Shown piece after piece: positions 48,026 through 61,227 of a DNA stretch of 64,000 bases. The stretch spans positions 17,174,001-17,238,000 of the forward strand of contig NW_027478162.1 in assembly GCF_051020975.1 (NCBI RefSeq), in the 5' to 3' direction. Within the stretch, counting starts at the first letter, position 1. Each line of letters opens with the position of its first letter. This DNA is from Osmia lignaria lignaria. Its lineage: Eukaryota; Arthropoda; Insecta; Hymenoptera; Megachilidae. The position numbers and the translations under genes are program-made. The notes below the pieces were generated by a model, which saw only the letters and a list, made by a program, of their open reading frames with translations, searched no databases and was not told the origin of the DNA.

Positions 48026-49635
48026 TCAGATGCGTAGTTCTCGAGATATATCAAGACATTTAAAAGTTCCGAAGCCGCACCAACATAATAGAGATACAGA
48101 AACACCGTGGCCCCTCTCTTTGAGATAACTCTGCACTATTGCGAGCTGGAAATGCCACTTCCAGTTTAGCTGTGCAGAAGAAGAACAACAAGAAGAAGAA
48201 ATATCTCGAAATATGTCCGTTACGCCCCTTCCCTTGAGATAAATCTGCAAATATCTCGGAAACGAAGCGAGCCATGGCAAAATCTTAAGAGACCTTTTTT
48301 GTAGAGAATTGAGTTTCCTACTTTTTATGTTCTATAATATTTTTTGATCAGATGCGTAGTTCTCGAGATATATCAAGATATTTAAAAGTTCCGAAGCCGC
48401 ACCAACATAACAGAGATACAGAAACACCGTGGCCCCTTTCTTTGAGATAACTCTGCACTATTGCGAGCTGCAAATGCCACTTCCAGCTTAGCTGTGCAGA
48501 AGAAGAACAACAAGAAGAAGAGATATCTCGAAATATGTCCGTCAGGCCCCTTCCCTTGAGATATATCTGCAAATATCTCGGAAACGAAGCGAGCTATGGC
48601 AAAATGTTAAGAGACCTTTTTTGTAGAGAATTATGTTTCCTACTTTTTATGTTCTATGATATTTTTTGATCAGATGCGTAGTTCTCGAGATATATCAAGA
48701 CATTTAAAAGTTCCGAAGCCGCACCAACATAATAGAGATACAGAAACACCGTGGCCCCTCTCTTTGAGATAACTCTGCACTATTGCGAGCTGGAAATGCT
48801 ACTTCCAGTTTAGCTGTGCAGAGGAAGAACAACAAGAAGAAGAAATATCTCGAAATATGTCCGTTAGGCCCCTTCCCTTGAGATAAATCTGCAAATATCT
48901 CGGAAACGAAGCGAGCTATGGCAAAATGTTAAGAGACCTTTTTTGTAGAGAATTATGTTTCCTACTTTTTATGTTCTATGATATTTTTTGATCAGATGCG
49001 TAGTTCTCGAGATATATCAAGACATTTAAAAGTTCCGAAGCCGCACCAACATAATAGAGATACAGAAACACCGTGGCCCCTCTCTTTGAGATAACTCTGC
49101 ACTATTGCGAGCTGGAAATGCTACTTCCAGTTTAGCTGTGCAGAGGAAGAACAACAAGAAGAAGAAATATCTCGAAATATGTCCGTTAGGCCCCTTCCCT
49201 TGAGATAAATCTGCAAATATCTCGGAAACGAAGCGAGCTATGGCAAAATCTTAAGAGACCTTTTTTGTAGAGAATTAAGTTTCCTACTTTTTATGTTCTA
49301 TAATATTTTTTGATCAGATGCGTAGTTCTCGAGATATATCAAGATATTTAAAATTTCCGAAGCCGCACCAACATAATAGAGATACAGAAACACCGTGGCC
49401 CCTTTCTTTGAGATAACTCTGCACCATTGCGAGCTGCAAATGCCACTTCCAGCTTAGCTGTGCAGAAGAAGAACAACAAGAAGAAGAAATATCTCGAAAT
49501 ATGTCCGTTAGGCCCCTTCCCTTGAGATAAATGTGCAAATATCTCGGAAACGAAGCGAGCTATGGCAAAATGTTAAGAGACCTTTTTTGTAGAGAATTAA
49601 GTTTCCTACTATTTATGTTCTATGATATTTTTTGA
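48026..49635. repeat. Second copy of the three-monomer block, with a duplicated stop-bearing monomer
   Basis: The block at 48026-48991 repeats 45772-46737. The monomer at 48670 is followed by a near-identical copy at 48992; both have agacatttaa, gctac and gaggaag. The monomer at 49314 resembles 47060 at its tail (gataaatgtgc) and has private aaaatttccg and aactctgcaccattg. Confidence 0.87.
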
Positions 49636-50279
49636 TCAGATGCGTAGTTCTCGAGATATATCAAGATATTTAAAAGTTCCGAAGCCGCACCAACATAATA
49701 GAGATACAGAAACACCGTGACCCCTTTCTTTGAGATAACTCTGCACTATTGCGAGCTGCAAATGCCACTTCCAGCTTAGCTGTGCAGAAGAAGAACAACA
49801 AGAAGAAGAGATATCTCGAAATATGTCCGTCAGGCCCCTTCCCTTGAGATATATCTGCAAATATCTCGGAAACGAAGCGAGCTATGGCAAAATGTTAAGA
49901 GACCTTTTTTGTAGAGAATTATGTTTCCTACTTTTTATGTTCTATGATATTTTTTGATCAGATGCGTAGTTCTCGAGATATATCAAGATATTTAAAAGTT
50001 CCGAAGCCGCACCAACATAATAGAGATACAGAAACACCGTGGCCCCTTTCTTTGAGATAACTCTGCACTATTGCGAGCTGCAAATGCCACTTCCAGCTTA
50101 GCTGTGCAGAAGAAGAACAACAAGAAGAAGAAATATCTCGAAATATGTCCGTCAGGCCCCTTCCCTTGAGATATATCTGCAAATATCTCGGAAACGAAGC
50201 GAGCTATGGCAAAATGTTAAGAGACCTTTTTTGTAGAGAATTATGTTTCCTACAATTTATGTTCTATGATATTTTTTGA
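49636..50279. repeat. Two head-A monomers, start of a block seen again at 59940
   Basis: The monomers at 49636 (gaagaagagatatctcg) and 49958, together with the next two at 50280 and 50602, recur at 59940, 60262, 60584 and 60906. The offset is 10,304 bp, exactly 32 x 322. The monomer at 49636 has a private caccgtgacccc. Confidence 0.82.
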
Positions 50280-53200
50280 TCAGAAGCGTAGTTTTCGAGA
50301 TATATCGAGATATTTAAAAGTTCCGAAGCCGCACCAACATAATAGAGATACAGAAACACCGTGGCCCCTTTCTTTGAGATAACTCTGCACTATTGCGAGC
50401 TGCAAATGCCACTTCCAGCTTAGCTGTGCAGAAGAAGAACAACAAGAAGAAGAGATATCTCGAAATATGTCCGTCAGGCCCCTTCCCTTGAGATATATCT
50501 GCAAATATCTCGGAAACGAAGCGAGCTATGGCAAAATGTTAAGAGACCTTTTTTGTAGAGAATTATGTTTCCTACTTTTTATGTTCTATGATATTTTTTT
50601 ATCAGATGCGTAGTTCTCGAGATATACCAAGATATTTAAAAGTTCCGAAGCCGCACCAACATAATAGAGATACAGAAACACCGTGGCCCCTTTCTTTGAG
50701 ATAACTCTGCACTATTGCGAGCTGCAAATGCCACTTCCAGCTTAGCTGTGCAGAAGAAGAACAACAAGAAGAAGAAATATCTCGAAATATGTCCGTTAGG
50801 CCCCTTCCCTTGAGATAAATGTGCAAATATCTCGGAAACGAAGCGAGCTATGGCAAAATGTTAAGAGACCTTTTTTGTAGAGAATTAAGTTTCCTACTAT
50901 TTATGTTCTATGATATTTTTTGATCAGATGCGTAGTTCTCGAGATATATCAAGATATTTAAAAGTTCCGAAGCCGCACCAACATAATAGAGATACAGAAA
51001 CACCGTGGCCCCTTTCTTTGAGATAACTCTGCACTATTGCGAGCTGCAAATGCCACTTCCAGCTTAGCTGTGCAGAAGAAGAACAACAAGAAGAAGAGAT
51101 ATCTCGAAATATGTCCGTCAGGCCCCTTCCCTTGAGATATATCTGCAAATATCTCGGAAACGAAGCGAGCTATGGCAAAATGTTAAGAGACCTTTTTTGT
51201 AGAGAATTATGTTTCCTACTTTTCATGTTCTATGATATTTTTTGATCAGATGCGTAGTTCTCGAGATATATCAAGATATTTAAAAGTTCCGAAGCCGCAC
51301 CAACATAATAGAGATACAGAAACACCGTGGCCCCTTTCTTTGAGATAACTCTGCACTATTGCGAGCTGCAAATGCCACTTCCAGCTTAGCTGTGCAGAAG
51401 AAGAACAACAAGAAGAAGAAATATCTCGAAATATGTCCGTCAGGCCCCTTCCCTTGTGATATATCTGCAAATATCACGGAAACGAAGCGAGCTATGGCAA
51501 AATGTTAACAGACCTTTTTTGTAGAGAATTATGTTTCCTACAATTTATGTTCTATGATATTTTTTGATCAGAAGCGTAGTTTTCGAGATATATCGAGATA
51601 TTTAAAAGTTCCGAAGCCGCACCAACATAATAGAGATACAGAAACACCGTGGCCCCTTTCTTTGAGATAACTCTGCACTATTGCGAGCTGCAAATGCCAC
51701 TTCCAGCTTAGCTGTGCAGAAGAAGAACAACAAGAAGAAGAGATATCTCGAAATATGTCCGTCAGGCCCCTTCCCTTGAGATATATCTGCAAATATCTCG
51801 GAAACGAAGCGAGCTATGGCAAAATGTTAAGAGACCTTTTTTGTAGAGAATTATGTTTCCTACTTTTTATGTTCTATGATATTTTTTGATCAGATGCGTA
51901 GTTCTCGAGATATACCAAGATATTTAAAAGTTCCGAAGCCGCACCAACATAATAGAGATACAGAAACACCGTGGCCCCTTTCTTTGAGATAACTCTGCAC
52001 TATTGCGAGCTGCAAATGCCACTTCCAGCTTAGCTGTGCAGAAGAAGAACAACAAGAAGAAGAGATATCTCGAAATATGTCCGTCAGGCCCCTTCCCTTG
52101 AGATATATCTGCAAATATCTCGGAAACGAAGCGAGCTATGGCAAAATGTTAAGAGACCTTTTTTGTAGAGAATTATGTTTCCTACTTTTCATGTTCTATG
52201 ATATTTTTTGATCAGATGCGTAGTTCTCGAGATATATCAAGATATTTAAAAGTTCCGAAGCCGCACCAACATAATAGAGATACAGAAACACCGTGGCCCC
52301 TTTCTTTGAGATAACTCTGCACTATTGCGAGCTGCAAATGCCACTTCCAGCTTAGCTGTGCAGAAGAAGAACAACAAGAAGAAGAAATATCTCGAAATAT
52401 GTCCGTCAGGCCCCTTCCCTTGTGATATATCTGCAAATATCACGGAAACGAAGCGAGCTATGGCAAAATGTTAACAGACCTTTTTTGTAGAGAATTATGT
52501 TTCCTACAATTTATGTTCTATGATATTTTTTGATCAGAAGCGTAGTTTTCGAGATATATCGAGATATTTAAAAGTTCCGAAGCCGCACCAACATAATAGA
52601 GATACAGAAACACCGTGGCCCCTTTCTTTGAGATAACTCTGCACTATTGCGAGCTGCAAATGCCACTTCCAGCTTAGCTGTGCAGAAGAAGAACAACAAG
52701 AAGAAGAGATATCTCGAAATATGTCCGTCAGGCCCCTTCCCTTGAGATATATCTGCAAATATCTCGGAAACGAAGCGAGCTATGGCAAAATGTTAAGAGA
52801 CCTTTTTTGTAGAGAATTATGTTTCCTACTTTTTATGTTCTATGATATTTTTTGATCAGATGCGTAGTTCTCGAGATATACCAAGATATTTAAAAGTTCC
52901 GAAGCCGCACCAACATAATAGAGATACAGAAACACCGTGGCCCCTTTCTTTGAGATAACTCTGCACTATTGCGAGCTGCAAATGCCACTTCCAGCTTAGC
53001 TGTGCAGAAGAAGAACAACAGGAAAAAGAAATATCTCGAAATATGTCCGTCAGGCCCCTTCCCTTGAGATAAATCTGCAAATATCTCGGAAACGAAGCGA
53101 GCTATGGCAAAATCTTAAGAGACCTTTTTTGTAGAGAATTAAGTTTCCTACTTTTTATGTTCTATGATATTTTTTGATCAGATGCGTAGTTCTCGAGATA

Positions 53201-55109
53201 TATCAAGATATTTAAAAGTTCCGAAGCCGCACCAACATAATAGAGATACAGAAACACCGTGGCCCCTTTCTTTGAGATAACTCTGCACTATTGCGAGCTG
53301 CAAATGCCACTTCCAGCTTAGCTGTGCAGAAGAAGAACAACAAGAAGAAGAAATATCTCGAAATATGTCCGTCAGGCCCCTTCCCTTGAGATATATCTGC
53401 AAATATCTCGGAAACGAAGCGAGCTATGGCAAAATGTTAAGAGACCTTTTTTGTAGAGAATTATGTTTCCTACTTTTTATGTCCTATGATATTTTTTGAT
53501 CAGATGCGTAGTTCTCGAGATATACCAAGATATTTAAAAGTTCCGAAGCCGCACCAACATAATAGAGATACAGAAACACCGTGGCCCCTTTCTTTGAGAT
53601 AACTCTGCACTATTGCGAGCTGCAAATGCCACTTCCAGCTTAGCTGTGCAGAAGAAGAACAACAAGAAGAAGAAATATCTCGAAATATGTCCGTCAGGCC
53701 CCTTTCCTTGAGATAAATCTGCAAATATCTCGGAAATGAAGCGAGCTATGGCAAAATGTTAAGAGACCTTTTTTGTAGAGAACTAAGTTTCCTACTTTTT
53801 ATGTTCTATGATATTTTTTGATCAGATGCGTAGTTCTCGAGATATATCAAGATATTTAAAAGTTCCGGAGCCGCACCAACATAATAGAGATACAGAAACA
53901 CCGTGGCCCCTTTCTTTGAGATAACTCTGCACTATTGCGAGCTGCAAATGCCACTTCCAGCTTAGCTGTGCAGAAGAAGAACAACAGGAAAGAGAAATAT
54001 CTCGAAATATGTCCGTCAGGCCCCTTCCCTTGAGATAAATCTGCAAATATCTCGGAAACGAAGAGAGCTATGGCAAAATGTTAAGAGACCTTTTTTGTAG
54101 AGAATTAAGTTTCCTACAATTTATGTTCTATCATATTTTTTGATCAGAAGCGTAGTTTTCGAGATATATCGAGATATTTAAAAGTTCCGAAGCCGCACCA
54201 ACATAATAGGGATACAGAAACACCGTGGCCCCTTTCTTTGAGATAACTCTGCACTAGTGCGAGCCGCAAATGCCACTTCCAGCTTAGCTGTGCAGAAGAA
54301 GAACAACAAGAAGAAGAAATATCTCGAAATATGTCCGTCAGGCCCCTTCCCTTGAGATAAATCTGCAAATATCTCGGAAACGAAGCGAGCTATGGCAAAA
54401 TGTTAAGAGACCTTTTTTGTAGAGAATTAAGTTTCCTACTTTTTATGTTGTATGATATTTTTTGATCAGATGCGTAGTTCTCGAGATATATCAAGATATT
54501 TAAAAGTTCCGAAGCCGCACCAACATAATAGAGATACAGAAACACCGTGGCCCCTTTCTTTGAGATAACTCTGCACTATTGCGAGCTGCAAATGCCACTT
54601 CCAGCTTAGCTGTGCAGAAGAAGAACAACAAGAAGAAGAAATATCTCGAAATATGTCCGTCAGGCCCCTTCCCTTGAGATATATCTGCAAATATCTCGGA
54701 AACGAAGCGAGCTATGGCAAAATGTTAAGAGACCTTTTTTGTAGAGAATTCTGTTTCCTACAATTTATGTTCTATGATATTTTTTGATCAGAAGCGTAGT
54801 TTTCGAGATATATCGAGATATTTAAAAGTTCCGAAGCCGCACCAACATAATAGAGATACAGAAACACCGTGGCCCCTTTCTTTGAGATAACTCTGCTCTA
54901 GTGCGAGCCGCAAATGCCACTTCCAGCTTAGCTGTGCAGAAGAAGAACAACAAGAAGAAGAAATATCTCGAAATATGTCCGTCAGGCCCCTTCCCTTGAG
55001 ATATATCTGCAAATATCTCGGAAACGAAGCGAGCTATGGCAAAATGTTAAGAGACCTTTTTTGTAGAGAATTATGTTTCCTACAATTTATGTTCTATGAT
55101 ATTTTTTGA
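50280..55109. repeat. Macro-duplication 3, first copy (4,830 bp, 15 monomers)
   Basis: The first five monomers match 55110-56719 at an offset of 4,830 bp, including attttttatcag with gatataccaag (50602 and 55432) and ccttgtgat with aatatcacgg (51246 and 56076). After three extra monomers (51890-52855) the match resumes, with 52856-54465 matching 56720-58329 at an offset of 3,864 bp. Marks there are caggaaaaag, ttatgtcctatg, gttccggagcc with caggaaagag, and tatcatattt followed by aatagggatac. Confidence 0.9.
51246..53177. repeat. Trimeric higher-order repeat, 966 bp x 2
   Basis: Units at 51246 and 52212 each contain a monomer ending in ccttgtgatatatc and aatatcacgg with gttaacagacc, then a B-head monomer with gagatatctcg, then a gatataccaag monomer. 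Both units are preceded by cttttcatgttc. The second macro copy has only one such trimer, preceded by ctttttatgttc. Confidence 0.9.
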
Positions 55110-58100
55110 TCAGAAGCGTAGTTTTCGAGATATATCGAGATATTTAAAAGTTCCGAAGCCGCACCAACATAATAGAGATACAGAAACACCGTGGCCCCTT
55201 TCTTTGAGATAACTCTGCACTATTGCGAGCTGCAAATGCCACTTCCAGCTTAGCTGTGCAGAAGAAGAACAACAAGAAGAAGAGATATCTCGAAATATGT
55301 CCGTCAGGCCCCTTCCCTTGAGATATATCTGCAAATATCTCGGAAACGAAGCGAGCTATGGCAAAATGTTAAGAGACCTTTTTTGTAGAGAATTATGTTT
55401 CCTACTTTTTATGTTCTATGATATTTTTTTATCAGATGCGTAGTTCTCGAGATATACCAAGATATTTAAAAGTTCCGAAGCCGCACCAACATAATAGAGA
55501 TACAGAAACACCGTGGCCCCTTTCTTTGAGATAACTCTGCACTATTGCGAGCTGCAAATGCCACTTCCAGCTTAGCTGTGCAGAAGAAGAACAACAAGAA
55601 GAAGAAATATCTCGAAATATGTCCGTTAGGCCCCTTCCCTTGAGATAAATGTGCAAATATCTCGGAAACGAAGCGAGCTATGGCAAAATGTTAAGAGACC
55701 TTTTTTGTAGAGAATTAAGTTTCCTACTATTTATGTTCTATGATATTTTTTGATCAGATGCGTAGTTCTCGAGATATATCAAGATATTTAAAAGTTCCGA
55801 AGCCGCACCAACATAATAGAGATACAGAAACACCGTGGCCCCTTTCTTTGAGATAACTCTGCACTATTGCGAGCTGCAAATGCCACTTCCAGCTTAGCTG
55901 TGCAGAAGAAGAACAACAAGAAGAAGAGATATCTCGAAATATGTCCGTCAGGCCCCTTCCCTTGAGATATATCTGCAAATATCTCGGAAACGAAGCGAGC
56001 TATGGCAAAATGTTAAGAGACCTTTTTTGTAGAGAATTATGTTTCCTACTTTTTATGTTCTATGATATTTTTTGATCAGATGCGTAGTTCTCGAGATATA
56101 TCAAGATATTTAAAAGTTCCGAAGCCGCACCAACATAATAGAGATACAGAAACACCGTGGCCCCTTTCTTTGAGATAACTCTGCACTATTGCGAGCTGCA
56201 AATGCCACTTCCAGCTTAGCTGTGCAGAAGAAGAACAACAAGAAGAAGAAATATCTCGAAATATGTCCGTCAGGCCCCTTCCCTTGTGATATATCTGCAA
56301 ATATCACGGAAACGAAGCGAGCTATGGCAAAATGTTAACAGACCTTTTTTGTAGAGAATTATGTTTCCTACAATTTATGTTCTATGATATTTTTTGATCA
56401 GAAGCGTAGTTTTCGAGATATATCGAGATATTTAAAAGTTCCGAAGCCGCACCAACATAATAGAGATACAGAAACACCGTGGCCCCTTTCTTTGAGATAA
56501 CTCTGCACTATTGCGAGCTGCAAATGCCACTTCCAGCTTAGCTGTGCAGAAGAAGAACAACAAGAAGAAGAGATATCTCGAAATATGTCCGTCAGGCCCC
56601 TTCCCTTGAGATATATCTGCAAATATCTCGGAAACGAAGCGAGCTATGGCAAAATGTTAAGAGACCTTTTTTGTAGAGAATTATGTTTCCTACTTTTTAT
56701 GTTCTATGATATTTTTTGATCAGATGCGTAGTTCTCGAGATATACCAAGATATTTAAAAGTTCCGAAGCCGCACCAACATAATAGAGATACAGAAACACC
56801 GTGGCCCCTTTCTTTGAGATAACTCTGCACTATTGCGAGCTGCAAATGCCACTTCCAGCTTAGCTGTGCAGAAGAAGAACAACAGGAAAAAGAAATATCT
56901 CGAAATATGTCCGTCAGGCCCCTTCCCTTGAGATAAATCTGCAAATATCTCGGAAACGAAGCGAGCTATGGCAAAATCTTAAGAGACCTTTTTTGTAGAG
57001 AATTAAGTTTCCTACTTTTTATGTTCTATGATATTTTTTGATCAGATGCGTAGTTCTCGAGATATATCAAGATATTTAAAAGTTCCGAAGCCGCACCAAC
57101 ATAATAGAGATACAGAAACACCGTGGCCCCTTTCTTTGAGATAACTCTGCACTATTGCGAGCTGCAAATGCCACTTCCAGCTTAGCTGTGCAGAAGAAGA
57201 ACAACAAGAAGAAGAAATATCTCGAAATATGTCCGTCAGGCCCCTTCCCTTGAGATATATCTGCAAATATCTCGGAAACGAAGCGAGCTATGGCAAAATG
57301 TTAAGAGACCTTTTTTGTAGAGAATTATGTTTCCTACTTTTTATGTCCTATGATATTTTTTGATCAGATGCGTAGTTCTCGAGATATACCAAGATATTTA
57401 AAAGTTCCGAAGCCGCACCAACATAATAGAGATACAGAAACACCGTGGCCCCTTTCTTTGAGATAACTCTGCACTATTGCGAGCTGCAAATGCCACTTCC
57501 AGCTTAGCTGTGCAGAAGAAGAACAACAAGAAGAAGAAATATCTCGAAATATGTCCGTCAGGCCCCTTTCCTTGAGATAAATCTGCAAATATCTCGGAAA
57601 TGAAGCGAGCTATGGCAAAATGTTGAGAGACCTTTTTTGTAGAGAACTAAGTTTCCTACTTTTTATGTTCTATGATATTTTTTGATCAGATGCGTAGTTC
57701 TCGAGATATATCAAGATATTTAAAAGTTCCGGAGCCGCACCAACATAATAGAGATACAGAAACACCGTGGCCCCTTTCTTTGAGATAACTCTGCACTATT
57801 GCGAGCTGCAAATGCCACTTCCAGCTTAGCTGTGCAGAAGAAGAACAACAGGAAAGAGAAATATCTCGAAATATGTCCGTCAGGCCCCTTCCCTTGAGAT
57901 AAATCTGCAAATATCTCGGAAACGAAGAGAGCTATGGCAAAATGTTAAGAGACCTTTTTTGTAGAGAATTAAGTTTCCTACAATTTATGTTCTATCATAT
58001 TTTTTGATCAGAAGCGTAGTTTTCGAGATATATCGAGATATTTAAAAGTTCCGAAGCCGCACCAACATAATAGGGATACAGAAACACCGTGGCCCCTTTC

Positions 58101-59295
58101 TTTGAGATAACTCTGCACTAGTGCGAGCCGCAAATGCCACTTCCAGCTTAGCTGTGCAGAAGAAGAACAACAAGAAGAAGAAATATCTCGAAATATGTCC
58201 GTCAGGCCCCTTCCCTTGAGATAAATCTGCAAATATCTCGGAAACGAAGCGAGCTATGGCAAAATGTTAAGAGACCTTTTTTGTAGAGAATTAAGTTTCC
58301 TACTTTTTATGTTGTATGATATTTTTTGATCAGATGCGTAGTTCTCGAGATATATCAAGATATTTAAAAGTTCCGAAGCCGCACCAACATAATAGAGATA
58401 CAGAAACACCGTGGCCCCTTTCTTTGAGAAAACTCTGCACTATTGCGAGCTGCAAATGCCACTTCCAGCTTAGCTGTGCAGAGGAAGAACAACAAGAAGA
58501 AGAAATATCTCGAAATATGTCCGTCAGGCCAGTTCCTTTGAGCTGAATCTGCAAATATCTCGGAAACGAAGCGAGCTATGGCAAAATGTTAAGAGACCTT
58601 TTTTGTAGAGAATTAAGTTTCCTACTTTTTATGTTCTATGATATTTTTTGATCAGATGCGTAGTTCTCGAAATATATCAAGATATTTAAAAGTTCCGAAG
58701 CCGCACCAACATAATAGAGATACAGAAACACCGTGGCCCCTTTCTTTGAGATAACTCTGCACTATTGCGAGCTGCAAATGCCACTTCCAGCTTAGCTGTG
58801 CAGAAGAAGAACAACAAGAAGAAGAAATATCTCGAAATATGTCCGTCAGGCCCCTTCCCTTGAGATATATCTGCAAATATCTCGGAAACGAAGCGAGCTA
58901 TGGCAAAATGTTAAGAGACCTTTTTTGTAGAGAATTCTGTTTCCTACAATTTATGTTCTATGATATTTTTTGATCAGAAGCGTAGTTTTCGAGATATATC
59001 GAGATATTTAAAAGTTCCGAAGCCGCACCAACATAATAGAGATACAGAAACACCGTGGCCCCTTTCTTTGAGATAACTCTGCTCTAGTGCGAGCCGCAAA
59101 TGCCACTTCCAGCTTAGCTGTGCAGAAGAAGAACAACAAGAAGAAGAAATATCTCGAAATATGTCCGTCAGGCCCCTTCCCTTGAGATAAATCTGCAAAT
59201 ATCTCGGAAACGAAGCGAGCTATGGCAAAATGTTAAGAGACCTTTTTTGTAGAGAATTAAGTTTCCTACTTTTTATGTTCTATGATATTTTTTGA
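55110..59295. repeat. Macro-duplication 3, second copy (4,186 bp, 13 monomers)
   Basis: This copy lacks the extra 966-bp trimer of the first copy and has one additional monomer at 58330. That monomer starts like 54466 (after gttgtatgatat) and then acquires the gccagttcctttgagctg tail. The monomers at 58652 and 58974 then match 54466 and 54788, including aattctgtttcc before the B head and ctctgctctagtg. A net change of minus three plus one monomers accounts for the whole length difference. Confidence 0.89.
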
Positions 59296-59939
59296 TCAGA
59301 TGCGTAGTTCTCGAGATATATCAGGATATTTAAAAGTTCCGAAGCCGCACCAACATAATAGAGATACAGAAACACCGTGGCCCCTTTCTTTGAGATAACT
59401 CTGCACTAGTGCGAGCCGCAAATGCCACTTCCAGCTTAGCTGTGCAGAGGAAGAACAACAAGAAGAAGAAATATCTCGAAATATGTCCGTCAGGCCAGTT
59501 CCTTTGAGCTGAATCTGCAAATATCTCGGAAACGAAGCGAGCTATGGCAAAATGTTAAGAGACGTCTTTTGTAGAGAATTATGTTTCCTACAATTTATGT
59601 TCTATGATATTTTTTGATCCGAAGCGTAGTTTTCGAGATATATCGAGATATTTAAAAGTTCCGAAGCCGCACCAACATAATAGGGATACAGAAACACCGT
59701 GGCCCCTTTCTTTGAGGTAACTCTGCACTAGTGCGAGCCGCAAATGCCACTTCCAGCTTAGCTGTGCAGAAGAAGAACAACAAGAAGAAGAAATATCTCG
59801 AAATATGTCCGTCAGGCCCCTTCCCTTGAGATAAATGTGCAAATATCTCGGAAACGAAGCGAGCTATGGCAAAATGTTAAGAGACCTTTTTTGTAGAGAA
59901 TTAAGTTTCCTACTATTTATGTTCTATGATATTTTTTGA
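59296..59939. repeat. Two mixed monomers
   Basis: The monomer at 59296 has atcaggatatt and the gccagttcctttgagctg tail, followed by gacgtcttttg. The next one, starting at about 59618, has gatccgaagcg (an altered tgatca), aatagggatac and ttgaggtaac, and the tail gataaatgtgc. No higher-order period is visible. Confidence 0.85.
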
Positions 59940-61227
59940 TCAGATGCGTAGTTCTCGAGATATATCAAGATATTTAAAAGTTCCGAAGCCGCACCAACAT
60001 AATAGAGATACAGAAACACCGTGGCCCCTTTCTTTGAGATAACTCTGCACTATTGCGAGCTGCAAATGCCACTTCCAGCTTAGCTGTGCAGAAGAAGAAC
60101 AACAAGAAGAAGAGATATCTCGAAATATGTCCGTCAGGCCCCTTCCCTTGAGATATATCTGCAAATATCTCGGAAACGAAGCGAGCTATGGCAAAATGTT
60201 AAGAGACCTTTTTTGTAGAGAATTATGTTTCCTACTTTTTATGTTCTATGATATTTTTTGATCAGATGCGTAGTTCTCGAGATATATCAAGATATTTAAA
60301 AGTTCCGAAGCCGCACCAACATAATAGAGATACAGAAACACCGTGGCCCCTTTCTTTGAGATAACTCTGCACTATTGCGAGCTGCAAATGCCGCTTCCAG
60401 CTTAGCTGTGCAGAAGAAGAACAACAAGAAGAAGAAATATCTCGAAATATGTCCGTCAGGCCCCTTCCCTTGAGATATATCTGCAAATATCTCGGAAACG
60501 AAGCGAGCTATGGCAAAATGTTAAGAGACCTTTTTTGTAGAGAATTATGTTTCCTACAATTTATGTTCTATGATATTTTTTGATCAGAAGCGTAGTTTTC
60601 GAGATATATCGAGATATTTAAAAGTTCCGAAGCCGCACCAACATAATAGAGATACAGAAACACCGTGGCCCCATTCTTTGAGATAACTCTGCACTATTGC
60701 GAGCTGCAAATGCCACTTCCAGCTTAGCTGTGCAGAAGAAGAACAACAAGAAGAAGAGATATCTCGAAATATGTCCGTCAGGCCCCTTCCCTTGAGATAT
60801 ATCTGCAAATATCTCGGAAACGAAGCGAGCTATGGCAAAATGTTAAGAGACCTTTTTTGTAGAGAATTATGTTTCCTACTTTTTATGTTCTATGATATTT
60901 TTTTATCAGATGCGTAGTTCTCGAGATATACCAAGATATTTAAAAGTTCCGAAGCCGCACCAACATATTAGAGATACAGAAACACCGTGGCCCCTTTCTT
61001 TGAGATAACTCTGCACTATTGCGAGCTGCAAATGCCACTTCCAGCTTAGCTGTGCAGAAGAAGAACAACAAGAAGAAGAAATATCTCGAAATATGTCCGT
61101 CAGGCCCCTTTCCTTGAGATAAATCTGCAAATATCTCGGAAATGAAGCGAGCTATGGCAAAATGTTAAGAGACCTTTTTTGTAGAGAATTAAGTTTCCTA
61201 CTTTTTATGTTCTATAATATTTTTTGA
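59940..61227. repeat. Four-monomer block recurring from 49636-50923
   Basis: The order gagatatctcg monomer, plain head-A monomer, B-head gagatatctcg monomer, and attttttatcag/gatataccaag monomer is the same as at 49636-50923. Private changes here are aatgccgcttcc (about 60390), ggccccattctttg (about 60670) and catattagag (about 60964). The last monomer ends like 53500 (cccctttccttgag, ggaaatgaag), so it is a mosaic. Confidence 0.83.
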
